DNA of 31,382 nt from a virus, in IMG/VR virus record IMGVR_UViG_3300044974_001308, positions 1 through 31,382 of that record, one strand, 5' to 3'. A program made the translations under genes and the position numbers. Positions within the stretch are counted from its first letter, which is position 1, and each line of letters opens with the position of its first letter. This document shows, piece by piece, positions 22,968-31,057 of the stretch. Under the pieces are notes generated by a model. The model did no database searches. It saw nothing but the letters and a program-made list of their open reading frames with translations, and had not been told where the DNA came from.

Positions 22968-22994
22968 CTCCTTTAAATGATTCATTTAAAGGAG
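22968..22994. repeat. 27-bp near-perfect palindrome
   Basis: CTCCTTTAAATGA (22968-22980) is followed by a single T and its exact reverse complement (22982-22994). Such a compact palindrome in a 280-base intergenic stretch looks like an operator or a cruciform site. It lacks a T-run, so a terminator is less likely. It lies 132 bases before the SpoT-like gene. Confidence 0.55.
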
Positions 22995-23126
22995 TGAGAT
23001 AAATATACATCAAAGGTACTGAAAATTAAAATTGATTAGACCTTATTGAATTAAAAATATCTTTAATGATGATCAAAAAGTTACTTATTATAAACTAATA
23101 ATAGCGCAGTATTAATTAGCTTAGTT

Positions 23127-23798
23127 ATGAATTATTCAGAACCTTGTCAATATTCGATTAGATTAATAGAAAAACTAAAATCTTTAGATACTAAAAAAGT
23201 ACTGGACTTAGATTTAATTGATAAGGCCATTTATTGGGCTAAGAAATATCACGGCGACCAAAAAAGAAAAAGCGGTGAGGCGTATTACACCCATCCCTTA
23301 GAAGTAGCTTATATGATATCTGAATATAAGCTAAAAACCGATGTAATAGTAGCAAGCATACTACACGATATTGTAGAAGATACGGAAGTTACCGTAGAGA
23401 TGATATATGGTAGTTTTGGGCAAAGAATAGCTGAAATGGTTGATAGGCTTACCCGTGATAGACCAGATGGTACTAAGTTAAGTGTGGAGCAGGTATTAAT
23501 TAATGGTTATCATCTAGGGGATAAAGAGGTTTTGTTAATAAAGTTAATTGATAGATTGCATAATATACAGACTATAAAAAGTATGAATATTGAAAAAATG
23601 GACAAAATTACCAATGAAACCTTAATAAATTTTGTTTTATTATCAGAATACCTACATCTAATTTCAACAGGAAAAAAAGTACAAGATCTATGTTTAGAAG
23701 CTTGTAAATATTTAAACCCTGAAAAAATACCATATATAAATATTTTTTCTTTTAATGATAATTACCAGCCTCTTTCTCTAATTTATCAAAATGATTAA
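23127..23798 (+). CDS. SpoT/MESH1-like (p)ppGpp hydrolase, HD domain only
   Basis: A 223-residue protein corresponding to the hydrolase domain of SpoT. Conserved elements are K-R-K-S-G-E-A-Y-Y-T-H-P (H56), S-I-L-H-D-I-V-E-D (H80, D81, E84, D85) and L-I-D-R-L-H-N-I-Q-T (D142, N146), the Mn-binding and catalytic groups of (p)ppGpp hydrolases. The synthetase, TGS and ACT domains are missing. Split or hydrolase-only SpoT paralogues are widespread in Rickettsia. It would degrade the alarmone or influence the host nucleotide pool. Its 3' end overlaps the convergent ProP-like gene by 47 bases. ATG start with a weak ribosome site. Confidence 0.85.
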   Translation: MNYSEPCQYSIRLIEKLKSLDTKKVLDLDLIDKAIYWAKKYHGDQKRKSGEAYYTHPLEVAYMISEYKLKTDVIVASILHDIVEDTEVTVEMIYGSFGQRIAEMVDRLTRDRPDGTKLSVEQVLINGYHLGDKEVLLIKLIDRLHNIQTIKSMNIEKMDKITNETLINFVLLSEYLHLISTGKKVQDLCLEACKYLNPEKIPYINIFSFNDNYQPLSLIYQND

Positions 23799-25062
23799 TG
23801 CTAATAATATAAACTATTACTACAGGTAATAACACAACTAGAATTCCGAAGTACCCACAATACTCGAATAAATATACTAATCCAAATGAAGTAATAATCG
23901 ACATAACAGATCTTGATATGGCATACGCTAAAGAGCTATAGGTGAACCTACGTAATATAGAGATGTGCTTATAAGTTATTGGCATTGCAGGAGTATAATC
24001 ACATGCAAATAATAAAAAACAGCATTGTATAAAAAAAATAATATAGGAGTTATAGAATACATTCATTAAGAAAGGGCTTATTAAAGCTATTAGTACAAAA
24101 ATCACTAATTTTAGTTTAACAATTTTAGGTGGATAAATTTTATAGCTTATAAAACTTAAAATTATTGTTCCAATAAATTGAACCATTGATACTACGAAGT
24201 TTTGATGTAATACTTCGCTTGCAGAAAATCCATATTCTTGTTTTAATATATTACCACAAAAAATATAGCTAAAATAAAAACATACCGGCCACCCACAATC
24301 CAGAGTAAATAATAGAAGCAAGGTTTTTTTATCATTTTTACTCTCTTGTGCCCAAAGAGGGTTATTCCGTAATTCTTTTTTTTGATTCTTATTAAGAATC
24401 CCTGTAATCCTTTTTTGTGCGTTAGCAAATTCAGGAGTTTCTTTTAGGGTGGTGCGTGCAACAGTACCTATTAAAGCTACAACTACTCCAAACCAAAATG
24501 CAGTTCTCCAATTTAAATCAATGTAAGAATTTGTAGCTAATGAAGATACGGCCAATGCAACCGTCCCGCCTAATACCGAAAATACGGAAGTTAGTGATAC
24601 TATCGGATACTGTATAGGAGGTTTAGTAATTTCAGTTAAATATAGTTGTGCTCCAATAAACTCTCCCATAGATGACATACCTTGAACAATACGACATATT
24701 GTTACTAACCATGAAGCCGCAATACCTATTTGGGCATAAGTTGGTAAAATCGCCATAACAAAACAAGAAAATGCCATGAGTAGGGTAGTGATTATAACAG
24801 TTGCTTTGCGTCCTATATTATCGCCAATATAGCCAAATATTAATGCACCGAATGGTCTTAGCAAATATGTAGAACAAAAACCAAATGCTGTCAGGAGGGA
24901 AGCAGTAAAAGGATCAGTTTTTGGAAAAAACAACTCATTAAGCAGTACCGCCATATGAACATATAACATAAGGTCGAAGTACTCCAAAAATGTGCCTATG
25001 GACAACAATCCCACTGCTTCTTTCTGTTCTCTTGTAAGGCTTTGCTGTTCTACCGCTTCCAT
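23752..25062 (-). CDS. ProP-like MFS transporter (proline/betaine or organic acid symporter type)
   Basis: A 436-residue membrane protein with twelve probable transmembrane helices. The N-terminus (L-S-I-G-T-F-L-E-Y-F-D-L-M-L-Y) is the signature of the metabolite-H+ symporter/ProP branch of the major facilitator superfamily, and motif A is G-Y-I-G-D-N-I-G-R-K near 75-84. Family members import osmoprotectants, citrate or other small compounds. ProP-like genes are heavily amplified in Rickettsia genomes. Full length for the family, no frameshift seen. It is convergent with the SpoT-like gene; the last 47 coding bases of both overlap, so their mRNAs are complementary at their ends. Confidence 0.85.
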   Translation of the reverse strand: MEAVEQQSLTREQKEAVGLLSIGTFLEYFDLMLYVHMAVLLNELFFPKTDPFTASLLTAFGFCSTYLLRPFGALIFGYIGDNIGRKATVIITTLLMAFSCFVMAILPTYAQIGIAASWLVTICRIVQGMSSMGEFIGAQLYLTEITKPPIQYPIVSLTSVFSVLGGTVALAVSSLATNSYIDLNWRTAFWFGVVVALIGTVARTTLKETPEFANAQKRITGILNKNQKKELRNNPLWAQESKNDKKTLLLLFTLDCGWPVCFYFSYIFCGNILKQEYGFSASEVLHQNFVVSMVQFIGTIILSFISYKIYPPKIVKLKLVIFVLIALISPFLMNVFYNSYIIFFIQCCFLLFACDYTPAMPITYKHISILRRFTYSSLAYAISRSVMSIITSFGLVYLFEYCGYFGILVVLLPVVIVYIISINHFDKLEKEAGNYH

Positions 25063-25417
25063 ATAAAAGTAATGATATTGGTTAATACCACTGATTTAAG
25101 CATTACCAACAATAACGTTACAATAGATATGTTTAAAAAGTTTACCTACTTGCTGTTTTGTTATTAGTGTAGTAGCAAATAATCCACACAAAATCTATCT
25201 CTCTTAAAATTACGCAATATACCTAAAAATGTTCTAAATGATAACTAAGTAGCTGAGTGTTTTAGTTTTTTTTGTTAGATGTATCATATTTTTATCATTT
25301 TATTTACTCTTTAAAAGACACTTCACAAAAAAAAGAAAGTGGACATTTTTTTTGTCTATTTAAAGAGTAATTTTTAATAAGTACAATTTTACGCATCACC
25401 AATTAGGATGTGTAAAT
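25063..25417. promoter_or_regulatory. divergent promoter region with a long stem-loop
   Basis: Between the ProP-like and HTH genes, which point apart. TTACTCTTTAAA (25304-25315) pairs perfectly with 25359-25370, extended inwards by AGAC/GTCT with one bulged base. Inside lies a smaller hairpin CACTT/AAGTG followed by eight T (about 25319-25353), which alone looks like a terminator. Two alternative structures so close to a regulator gene suggest control by operator binding or attenuation. No long reading frame was seen. Confidence 0.4.
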
Positions 25418-25825
25418 ATGTTCAAAATCGTTTTTGATTCATGGAGCAATCAAGTTTTCTTATTAGATTATTTTCACCATCCTAAAAGTTATCATACTTC
25501 CAAAAAAGTAAATAGAATTTTAAGAGAACTATCTTACTCCAATCAAGAAAGGTTGATTAATTTAAATGTATCAGAAATAGCTAAAACCATAGAAAGAGAT
25601 CCCAAAACTGTTAGAAGGTACATTAAAGAAGCAGAAAATAAGGGACATCTTGGTAGAAGTAAAGAAAAACATAAGTCATTGCAGATTAAAATTTTCAATG
25701 TTCCGGCAGAGGAAACATTAGTTGAAGCTAAAATCCAGCACGTTAAAAAAGAATTACGATCGTTTGTAAAGAAAGTTAACTACGATCTTGAAAAGTTTAA
25801 GAATCATAAAAATAACAACCACTGA
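25418..25825 (+). CDS. helix-turn-helix DNA-binding protein, probable regulator
   Basis: A 135-residue basic protein. The centre contains a helix-turn-helix: L-N-V-S-E-I-A-K-T-I-E-R-D-P-K-T-V-R-R-Y (about 47-66), in the style of winged-helix regulators, followed by K-A/E-A-E-N-K-G-H-L. A Lys-rich helical C-terminus (about 95-135) may mediate oligomerisation. It opens the plus-strand replication operon, behind a region with a large stem-loop, so it may control that operon. No ligand or family can be named. Confidence 0.6.
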   Translation: MFKIVFDSWSNQVFLLDYFHHPKSYHTSKKVNRILRELSYSNQERLINLNVSEIAKTIERDPKTVRRYIKEAENKGHLGRSKEKHKSLQIKIFNVPAEETLVEAKIQHVKKELRSFVKKVNYDLEKFKNHKNNNH

Positions 25826-25854
25826 TATTAGTATACATAAAATTAAAATTATTC

Positions 25855-26013
25855 ATGACCTATATTTTCTGTCTTCTCCTCCGAAATATAAGAAACCGAC
25901 TAGCATCAAGGGATGAGTGTAAGCGAATCAGGGTAATAAAAGAAGCTCTGCGAGGTTATGGCTTAAGGCGGGGAATCAACTTAAATAACCAAAATAACAA
26001 TAATAGCTTATGA
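25855..26013 (+). CDS. small arginine-rich protein, 52 residues
   Basis: A short frame with a locally higher G+C than its surroundings: M-T-Y-I-F-C-L-L-L-R-N-I-R, then A-S-R-D-E-C-K-R-I-R-V-I-K-E-A-L-R-G-Y and a poly-Asn end. Its stop overlaps the start of the next small gene (ATGA), the arrangement of coupled genes elsewhere in this operon. No ribosome site is obvious, so the true start is uncertain. No family recognised. Confidence 0.45.
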   Translation: MTYIFCLLLRNIRNRLASRDECKRIRVIKEALRGYGLRRGINLNNQNNNNSL

Positions 26014-26153
26014 CTCCACAAAGACAGAAGGATATTAAAACAATAGCCGAAAGGTTAAATAGAATGCTTAAGGCAGGAGACCAGGCATTAATCCACGGGG
26101 TTTTCTGGGATGATCTAGATACATTATTGAATTTTATTTTAGGGGAGGATTAA
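26010..26153 (+). CDS. small phage protein, 47 residues
   Basis: A short frame reading M-T-P-Q-R-Q-K-D-I-K-T-I-A-E-R-L-N-R-M-L, then A-L-I-H-G-V-F-W-D-D-L. It ends with E-D-stop, and its last codons contain the GGGGAGG ribosome site of the next gene, two bases further on. Overlap with the previous gene (ATGA) and tight packing support it being real. Function unknown. Confidence 0.5.
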   Translation: MTPQRQKDIKTIAERLNRMLKAGDQALIHGVFWDDLDTLLNFILGED

Positions 26154-26155
26154 GC

Positions 26156-26338
26156 ATGAGTTTAATAAAACAAAAACAAGAGTGCAATAGGGAGTTAGCA
26201 GGTTATATGAAAACGTCAAATGGCGATTTAGTTCCTGTTTACACCACTGACAAAATGTGGCTCGAGTTAAAAGCTAAACTTATTAAAAAAGTAGAGGAAA
26301 TTGAAAAAGGTTTAAAAAAAGAGGGAAAGGATGAGTAA
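26156..26338 (+). CDS. small charged protein of unknown function
   Basis: A 60-residue Lys/Glu-rich helical protein (K-Q-E-C-N-R-E-L-A-G-Y, V-E-E-I-E-K-G-L-K-K-E). A strong ribosome site GGGGAGG lies ten bases upstream. Its last eight bases overlap the start of the replication initiator candidate (ATGAGTAA), so the two are probably coupled. No family recognised. Confidence 0.6.
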   Translation: MSLIKQKQECNRELAGYMKTSNGDLVPVYTTDKMWLELKAKLIKKVEEIEKGLKKEGKDE

Positions 26339-27602
26339 GGCAGCTAACGTATCCTACGTAGACTTTCAGAAGAAGAAAAATATTAGTGAAAAGGATATTT
26401 ATAATACGTGTTATGATAAGTGGCTTGATATAAAAAGAGCTTGCGATCAATCAAAGACAATAGCCTGTGAAGCTATTACATTTATCGCAGCTATAGAATT
26501 TCTTTTTACTAAAAATCCTGATGAGATCATTTTTAATAAGGATTTACTAAAAAAGAAATGTAAACAAGGAGCAAGACAGCGTAGTAGGTTTTTAGCACAA
26601 CTAGCCGATATATACGAAATTACACCTCATACATCATACGACTATAAGGGAAAAAAATATCATTTTATATATTCTGCAAAGCGTACAGAAAATTCATTAG
26701 AGATTTTAAAGAATCCACAAGAATTTTACAAAAACCGTCGATCAAAAATGTCTGCTATATCGGACAAAAATGACTTGGATACAAGTCAAAAATGTCTGGT
26801 ATCCCCGACAAATTTGACTACCATCCATACTGCTAACCCTAGTTCTATTCAAGGGATGCAGGAACATAGAAACACTATAGAAACAAATAAGAATACAGAT
26901 CTTTCAGATCTTTGTTCCGGTAAAGATATTGACTTAAGTATAGAGACTAAAAATCTAAAAAATCAGGATACTAATTTTATTTCTTCTAATCGGACCGAGC
27001 TAGAGGCTAATACGGAGTTCCCTAACATGAGCCGTGTAGACAGAATGATAGCAAAGGAGCAGGCTAGAAGAAAACGGGATGAGCTTGAAGGAAATTCTTT
27101 TGAAGAAGTACTTGCAAGGGCAAAAGCCGATCGGGATAAAGAGCAATTAACCTTAGCAAGACAGCAGGAAACAGCAAGAACAGAATCGCATAAGGTTATC
27201 CCTGATCAAGAACCACAAAAATCCCAAGAACAGAAATCACTGCAAGTTCAGACAGAGCTAAACGATATCCATACCAAAAACGGCAATGTCTACCATGGTA
27301 ACAGACTGCTTAACGAGTTTGATTTTACGGACGAGCTAATTGATGCCGTACGAGAGAGGAGTAATAAACCGCATTTTCCCAATAGCCGAATAATTGCGAT
27401 TATGAGAAACATTGTTGCTAGCAACCCTAAAGTCAGAATTTGGGGAGGAAAGAATGCCTTTATCAACTACATGGTTAAAGCGGTAAATAACGAGAAGGAG
27501 TTTACCGATGAGGAGAAATTACAATCGCTTGCAGAAATGAAGAAAAAGGAAGCAGAACAAGTGATGTATGACTTTGAGCACCGAATAATCAGATATTTTT
27601 AA
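26331..27602 (+). CDS. phage/plasmid replication initiator or helicase loader (O/DnaT-like)
   Basis: A 423-residue protein directly upstream of dnaB. Residues 60-125 form a winged-helix-type N-terminal region related to that of the Rep-like protein at 21791 (I-I-F-N-K-D-L-L-K-K-K, then Y-E-I-T-P-H and Y-K-G-K-K-Y-H-F). The middle (140-310) is low-complexity and disordered, with Gln/Glu-rich helices. The C-terminal 90 residues (F-T-D-E-L-I-D-A-V-R-E-R, then G-K-N-A-F-I-N-Y-M-V-K-A) are a small helical domain, plausibly the DnaB-contacting part. Initiators of this modular kind bind the origin and load the helicase. Role by layout and position. Confidence 0.55.
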   Translation: MSKAANVSYVDFQKKKNISEKDIYNTCYDKWLDIKRACDQSKTIACEAITFIAAIEFLFTKNPDEIIFNKDLLKKKCKQGARQRSRFLAQLADIYEITPHTSYDYKGKKYHFIYSAKRTENSLEILKNPQEFYKNRRSKMSAISDKNDLDTSQKCLVSPTNLTTIHTANPSSIQGMQEHRNTIETNKNTDLSDLCSGKDIDLSIETKNLKNQDTNFISSNRTELEANTEFPNMSRVDRMIAKEQARRKRDELEGNSFEEVLARAKADRDKEQLTLARQQETARTESHKVIPDQEPQKSQEQKSLQVQTELNDIHTKNGNVYHGNRLLNEFDFTDELIDAVRERSNKPHFPNSRIIAIMRNIVASNPKVRIWGGKNAFINYMVKAVNNEKEFTDEEKLQSLAEMKKKEAEQVMYDFEHRIIRYF

Positions 27603-27617
27603 CTAGGTAGTAGCAAG

Positions 27618-28943
27618 ATGGATCAGGATATTCTTACAAAACTGGAAGAAATAAAAGCGTTGGATGCAAGGAACGAGAAAATAGCTATCGGTCATATGCT
27701 CCAAGACGAGCAGGCTGCTATTAGCGCAAGTAGGATGGTTCATGAGAAATACTTTATAACTCCTCATGCCGCTCATGTTTTTAAAATTGTAAAATCTTAT
27801 GTATCGGAGGGGAAATCGGCTAGTGATATTTATTTTCATATTAACTCAATAGCCGAAGATGATTGGCAAAATTTTTCACAAGGTGTAGCAAGAGAGGACT
27901 ACTTAAGGCAATGTATGGTACTTAGCGTTCCATTTCTTGGTACTGATGTTTACGCTGAGAGTGTTTTTGACCGGATACAGAAACAGTATTTTAGAAGAGC
28001 GACGTTTTTTCTTTATGAAAATGCCAAACCGAAGATTCTAAATACGTCGGATAGTAAGGATTTAACGGAAATAATAACTGATATTACTAACCGATGTAAT
28101 GCTCTTCTTGACGGAATAATACCAAACAAAGAGCATGATTACGAGGCAGAGGTAATGCAGGTTTTAAATACCAAAGAGCAAGCCGTAATTAGTAGCGGTT
28201 TTAAAGACCTTGATCAAATTATAGAAGGATTTATGCCGGGTCAGTTAGTTACGGTTGGAGCAGGAACGGGAGTCGGTAAGAGTGCTTTTGCCGTTAACTT
28301 AGCCTTGAATATTACCCAGCAAGGTTACAAAGTCGGTCTTTGGTCTTTTGAAATGGATAAGCAGGAGGTTTATCAAAGAATAATTTCAAATATTACCGAA
28401 ATTAGCAGAACGGATAAATTGTGCTCAGAAGAGCGTTATAACGCCGTAAAAAAATATTTTAAGGAAAACAAACATAATATTGAGGTTTTTACCGATCGGA
28501 TTAAAGACTTGGGTAGTTTTTATCTTCAATGTCGGAAGGAAGCTATTCGGGAAAACATGAAGGTAATAATCATTGATTACGTTCAGCTAATACATTTATC
28601 GGGTTTTTCCGGAAATAACAGAGTTGCTGAAATAGAACTCATTACAAAAACGTTAAAGAATATGGCAAGTGAGCTTGGTATTACGGTAATTATACTTTCT
28701 CAGTTATCGAGGGAATATCAGAGAAGAGAAAACAAGCAACCGATTCTTTCCGATTTAAGGGATTCAGGTTCGATAGAGCAGGATTCAAACTTGGTAATAT
28801 TCTTGCATAGGCAGGATGATTACCCGCTGACGCTAAAAGACTATGAAAAAATGATTACCGTTATTGTAGCAAAAAATAGGGACGGCCGCTGTGGATCATT
28901 TGTTTTGAAATATCAAGGAAACATCACAAAATTTAAGGAGTAG
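27618..28943 (+). CDS. dnaB: DnaB-type replicative helicase
   Basis: A 441-residue hexameric 5'-3' helicase. The N-terminal DnaB domain (about 15-110) is followed by the RecA-like motor: Walker A G-A-G-T-G-V-G-K-S (214-222), W-S-F-E-M-D, Walker B V-I-I-I-D-Y-V-Q-L-I, I-L-S-Q-L-S-R-E, and D-L-R-D-S-G-S-I-E-Q-D. It unwinds the fork for the phage or plasmid replisome. Slightly shorter than chromosomal DnaB and downstream of an initiator candidate, so this is the element's own copy. Fifteen bases follow the initiator stop; three separate it from the methyltransferase. Confidence 0.93.
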   Translation: MDQDILTKLEEIKALDARNEKIAIGHMLQDEQAAISASRMVHEKYFITPHAAHVFKIVKSYVSEGKSASDIYFHINSIAEDDWQNFSQGVAREDYLRQCMVLSVPFLGTDVYAESVFDRIQKQYFRRATFFLYENAKPKILNTSDSKDLTEIITDITNRCNALLDGIIPNKEHDYEAEVMQVLNTKEQAVISSGFKDLDQIIEGFMPGQLVTVGAGTGVGKSAFAVNLALNITQQGYKVGLWSFEMDKQEVYQRIISNITEISRTDKLCSEERYNAVKKYFKENKHNIEVFTDRIKDLGSFYLQCRKEAIRENMKVIIIDYVQLIHLSGFSGNNRVAEIELITKTLKNMASELGITVIILSQLSREYQRRENKQPILSDLRDSGSIEQDSNLVIFLHRQDDYPLTLKDYEKMITVIVAKNRDGRCGSFVLKYQGNITKFKE

Positions 28944-28946
28944 TAA

Positions 28947-29825
28947 ATGAATGTATTTGATATTTTTTCTGGAATAGGGGGATTTTCAATAGGCTTGGAA
29001 GCTGCACGCATGCAGACGGTTGCCTTTTGTGAGATTAACCCGTTCTGCCGACAGATATTAAAAAAACATTGGCCATCCGTGCCGATATTTTCTGATATTA
29101 CCGTTATAGACAAGGAAGACTTAAAAGCTCTGCCAAGAATAGACGTAATTGCGGGAGGATTCCCTTGCCAAGACATATCGGTAGCAGGTAAAGGAGGCGG
29201 TATTAAAGCTAAGCGCTCGGGATTATGGAAAGAATTTGCGAGGTTAATAAATGACATCAGACCCAAATATGCAATTATCGAAAACGTGGCAAACCTTCGT
29301 AGCCAAGGACTTATCAGCGTCCTGCAAGATTTATGGGCGATCGGGTATGATGCTCAGTGGCATTGTATACCGGCTTCCGCCTTTGGCGCACCTCACAGAC
29401 GGGATAGAATATGGATTATTGCCCACCCCGCTTGCATCGGTCAAATCGGATTGTCCTTCGGAAAGGAAGAGGCGGAATCCGAACTTGGAGGCGGTAGTGA
29501 AGATGTTTCCGACACCGACAAGCAGGGATTACAAGGATGTAGGAGATTTAAAGAAATTAGCCAAATATGCGCACAAGAGCAGGTTAGCATGTATCGTCGC
29601 AGCCGAGGAATTAAGCAATGGAGAGAAGAGCCTGTAGAAGTACCGAGACTAAAAGATGATAGGTTGAATCCTGATTGGGTGGAATGGCTTATGGGCTATC
29701 CTATTAGCTGGACGGAAGGGGGAAGTAGTAGGCAGCGTCTTATGGCACTCGGTAATAGCGTTGTACCTTTAATTCCTGAGTTTTTAGGAGAAGCAATTAT
29801 AAATCAACCGTTAATTTTACAATAA
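28947..29825 (+). CDS. C5-cytosine DNA methyltransferase with a possible frame-shifted middle
   Basis: A 292-residue protein with the C5-methyltransferase motifs: I, D-I-F-S-G-I-G-G-F-S (5-14); IV, G-G-F-P-C-Q-D-I-S (nucleophile C74); VI, E-N-V (112-114); VIII, H-R-R-D-R-I-W (150-156); X, A-L-G-N-S-V-V-P (267-274). It would methylate cytosines to mask the element from host nucleases. From 29401 to 29637 the next frame carries phage-methyltransferase-like phrases (G-L-L-P-T-P, M-F-P-T-P-T-S-R-D-Y-K-D). The C-terminal N-P-D-W-V-E-W-L-M-G-Y-P usually follows those, so residues 160-230, the target-recognition region, may be an out-of-frame replacement. Catalytic core looks intact. Confidence 0.85.
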   Translation: MNVFDIFSGIGGFSIGLEAARMQTVAFCEINPFCRQILKKHWPSVPIFSDITVIDKEDLKALPRIDVIAGGFPCQDISVAGKGGGIKAKRSGLWKEFARLINDIRPKYAIIENVANLRSQGLISVLQDLWAIGYDAQWHCIPASAFGAPHRRDRIWIIAHPACIGQIGLSFGKEEAESELGGGSEDVSDTDKQGLQGCRRFKEISQICAQEQVSMYRRSRGIKQWREEPVEVPRLKDDRLNPDWVEWLMGYPISWTEGGSSRQRLMALGNSVVPLIPEFLGEAIINQPLILQ

Positions 29826-29848
29826 AAAAGTTAGTAGAGGTTAATTAA

Positions 29849-30436
29849 ATGACTAAATGGAATAACTTTAACGATGCCGAGGATCAAATGTCTTACGAGT
29901 TAATACCGCATAAAACCATAGCAAAGGTCAGGTTAATGCTTAAGAAAGGCAATCATACTACAAAAGAGTGGCCGGAAGGCTGGGCTACTAAGAGTAAAGC
30001 CGGTACCTGCCTATATCTTGCCTGTGAGTTTGTAGTTTTAAGTGGTCAGTATGAGAATAGGAAAGTATGGAGCAAGATCGGTCTTTATAGCGATAACTCC
30101 CCTCTATACGCTGAAATCGGCAGAAGCATGATTAAAGCAATACTTAACTCTGCTCGCGGTTTGCATTCCAAGGATAAATCACCGGAGGCTTCAAGGCAGA
30201 GACAGATTAAGAGCTTTACCGATCTTGATAATTTACAGGTAGTAGCTGAAATTACCGTTAATGATAAAGGCGATAAGCCTATTAACGAGATCAAGACCAT
30301 AATTACGCCAGATCATGCTAGATACGGTGAGTTTATGGACGAGAGAAGCGGTAAGTTTCCAATTAATTATAAACAGGCCGGTGATAAACAAACCGATAGT
30401 ACTTTTGAAGCAGAAGATAAATTACCGTGGGCGTGA
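29849..30436 (+). CDS. putative phage single-strand DNA-binding or DUF669-like protein
   Basis: A 195-residue protein. The beta-rich first half (I-A-K-V-R-L-M-L-K-K-G, L-Y-L-A-C-E-F-V-V-L) and the end D-K-L-P-W-A, an acidic and aromatic C-terminal tip, recall single-strand DNA-binding proteins, whose tip recruits partner enzymes. Phage DUF669-type proteins share this layout and stand next to recombination and replication genes, as here. No OB-fold signature could be verified. ATG start; the stop overlaps the next start (TGATGA). Confidence 0.45.
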   Translation: MTKWNNFNDAEDQMSYELIPHKTIAKVRLMLKKGNHTTKEWPEGWATKSKAGTCLYLACEFVVLSGQYENRKVWSKIGLYSDNSPLYAEIGRSMIKAILNSARGLHSKDKSPEASRQRQIKSFTDLDNLQVVAEITVNDKGDKPINEIKTIITPDHARYGEFMDERSGKFPINYKQAGDKQTDSTFEAEDKLPWA

Positions 30437-30777
30437 TGATGAGCCAAGAGATACAACGACATATTACCGGTATCTACAATGAGTTAGACCAATATCATAA
30501 TAATAAAGGTCTAACTGAAATTTGTTATTGGCATTCTTGTAAGCATTTTAAGTATAACGATGCTTTTCAGGCAGCTTTTTTTCAAATGGAGAGGCAGATA
30601 AAACTGGTTACTAAAAATTTAGCGCAGTTATCGGAGTCGATAGACGACTTTGAAATATATATTAACCAATGTAAACGATTGATTTTATTAGAAAAAGAGA
30701 AAGATAGAAACTTTGCGGAAGTTTATAATAAGTATCACGCAAAATCAAATGAGGTAGCAGATGAAGGGAAAATGTGA
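30436..30777 (+). CDS. unknown helical phage protein
   Basis: A 113-residue helical protein with alternating charged and hydrophobic residues (M-E-R-Q-I-K-L-V-T-K-N-L-A-Q-L-S-E-S-I) and one Cys-His group (I-C-Y-W-H-S-C-K-H). I start it at ATG 30436, overlapping the stop of the SSB-like gene; an upstream GTG (30427) is possible. The stop overlaps the next gene by 17 bases. No family recognised. Confidence 0.6.
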   Translation: MMSQEIQRHITGIYNELDQYHNNKGLTEICYWHSCKHFKYNDAFQAAFFQMERQIKLVTKNLAQLSESIDDFEIYINQCKRLILLEKEKDRNFAEVYNKYHAKSNEVADEGKM

Positions 30778-31057
30778 AGAGATTGTCATAAACCGTTATT
30801 TAAGAGGTAATATTAGCAATGAGTTTAAGGATGAGCTTTTGTGGGTAATTAACGAACGGCGTGATAACGGTCAATATTTAGAAATATTATCTAAATTGTT
30901 ACAAGACGAAGGGCAAGAAAAGCTCAAGATTCTGGAGACTATAGTAGAGATGATCAAAAAACAAATGATGGCCGATAGTAGAGACGTTCCGCTAAAAAAT
31001 CCGAAAAAGTTTGTAAACAAGTTGCTAAAGGAGTTAGAACATGAGCTATCTGAGTAA
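30761..31057 (+). CDS. unknown helical phage protein
   Basis: A 98-residue charged helical protein (L-L-Q-D-E-G-Q-E-K-L-K-I-L-E-T-I-V-E, then K-K-F-V-N-K-L-L-K-E-L). It overlaps both neighbours (17 bases on each side), indicating one dense transcript. No domain recognised; its position beside a ParB-like gene suggests a DNA-modification or replication accessory. Confidence 0.6.
   Translation: MKGKCEEIVINRYLRGNISNEFKDELLWVINERRDNGQYLEILSKLLQDEGQEKLKILETIVEMIKKQMMADSRDVPLKNPKKFVNKLLKELEHELSE

Noticed and set aside
25885-25985. Locally G+C-richer stretch first taken for a structured non-coding RNA
   Set aside because: It is fully covered by an open 52-codon frame that overlaps the next gene by ATGA, which explains the composition better.
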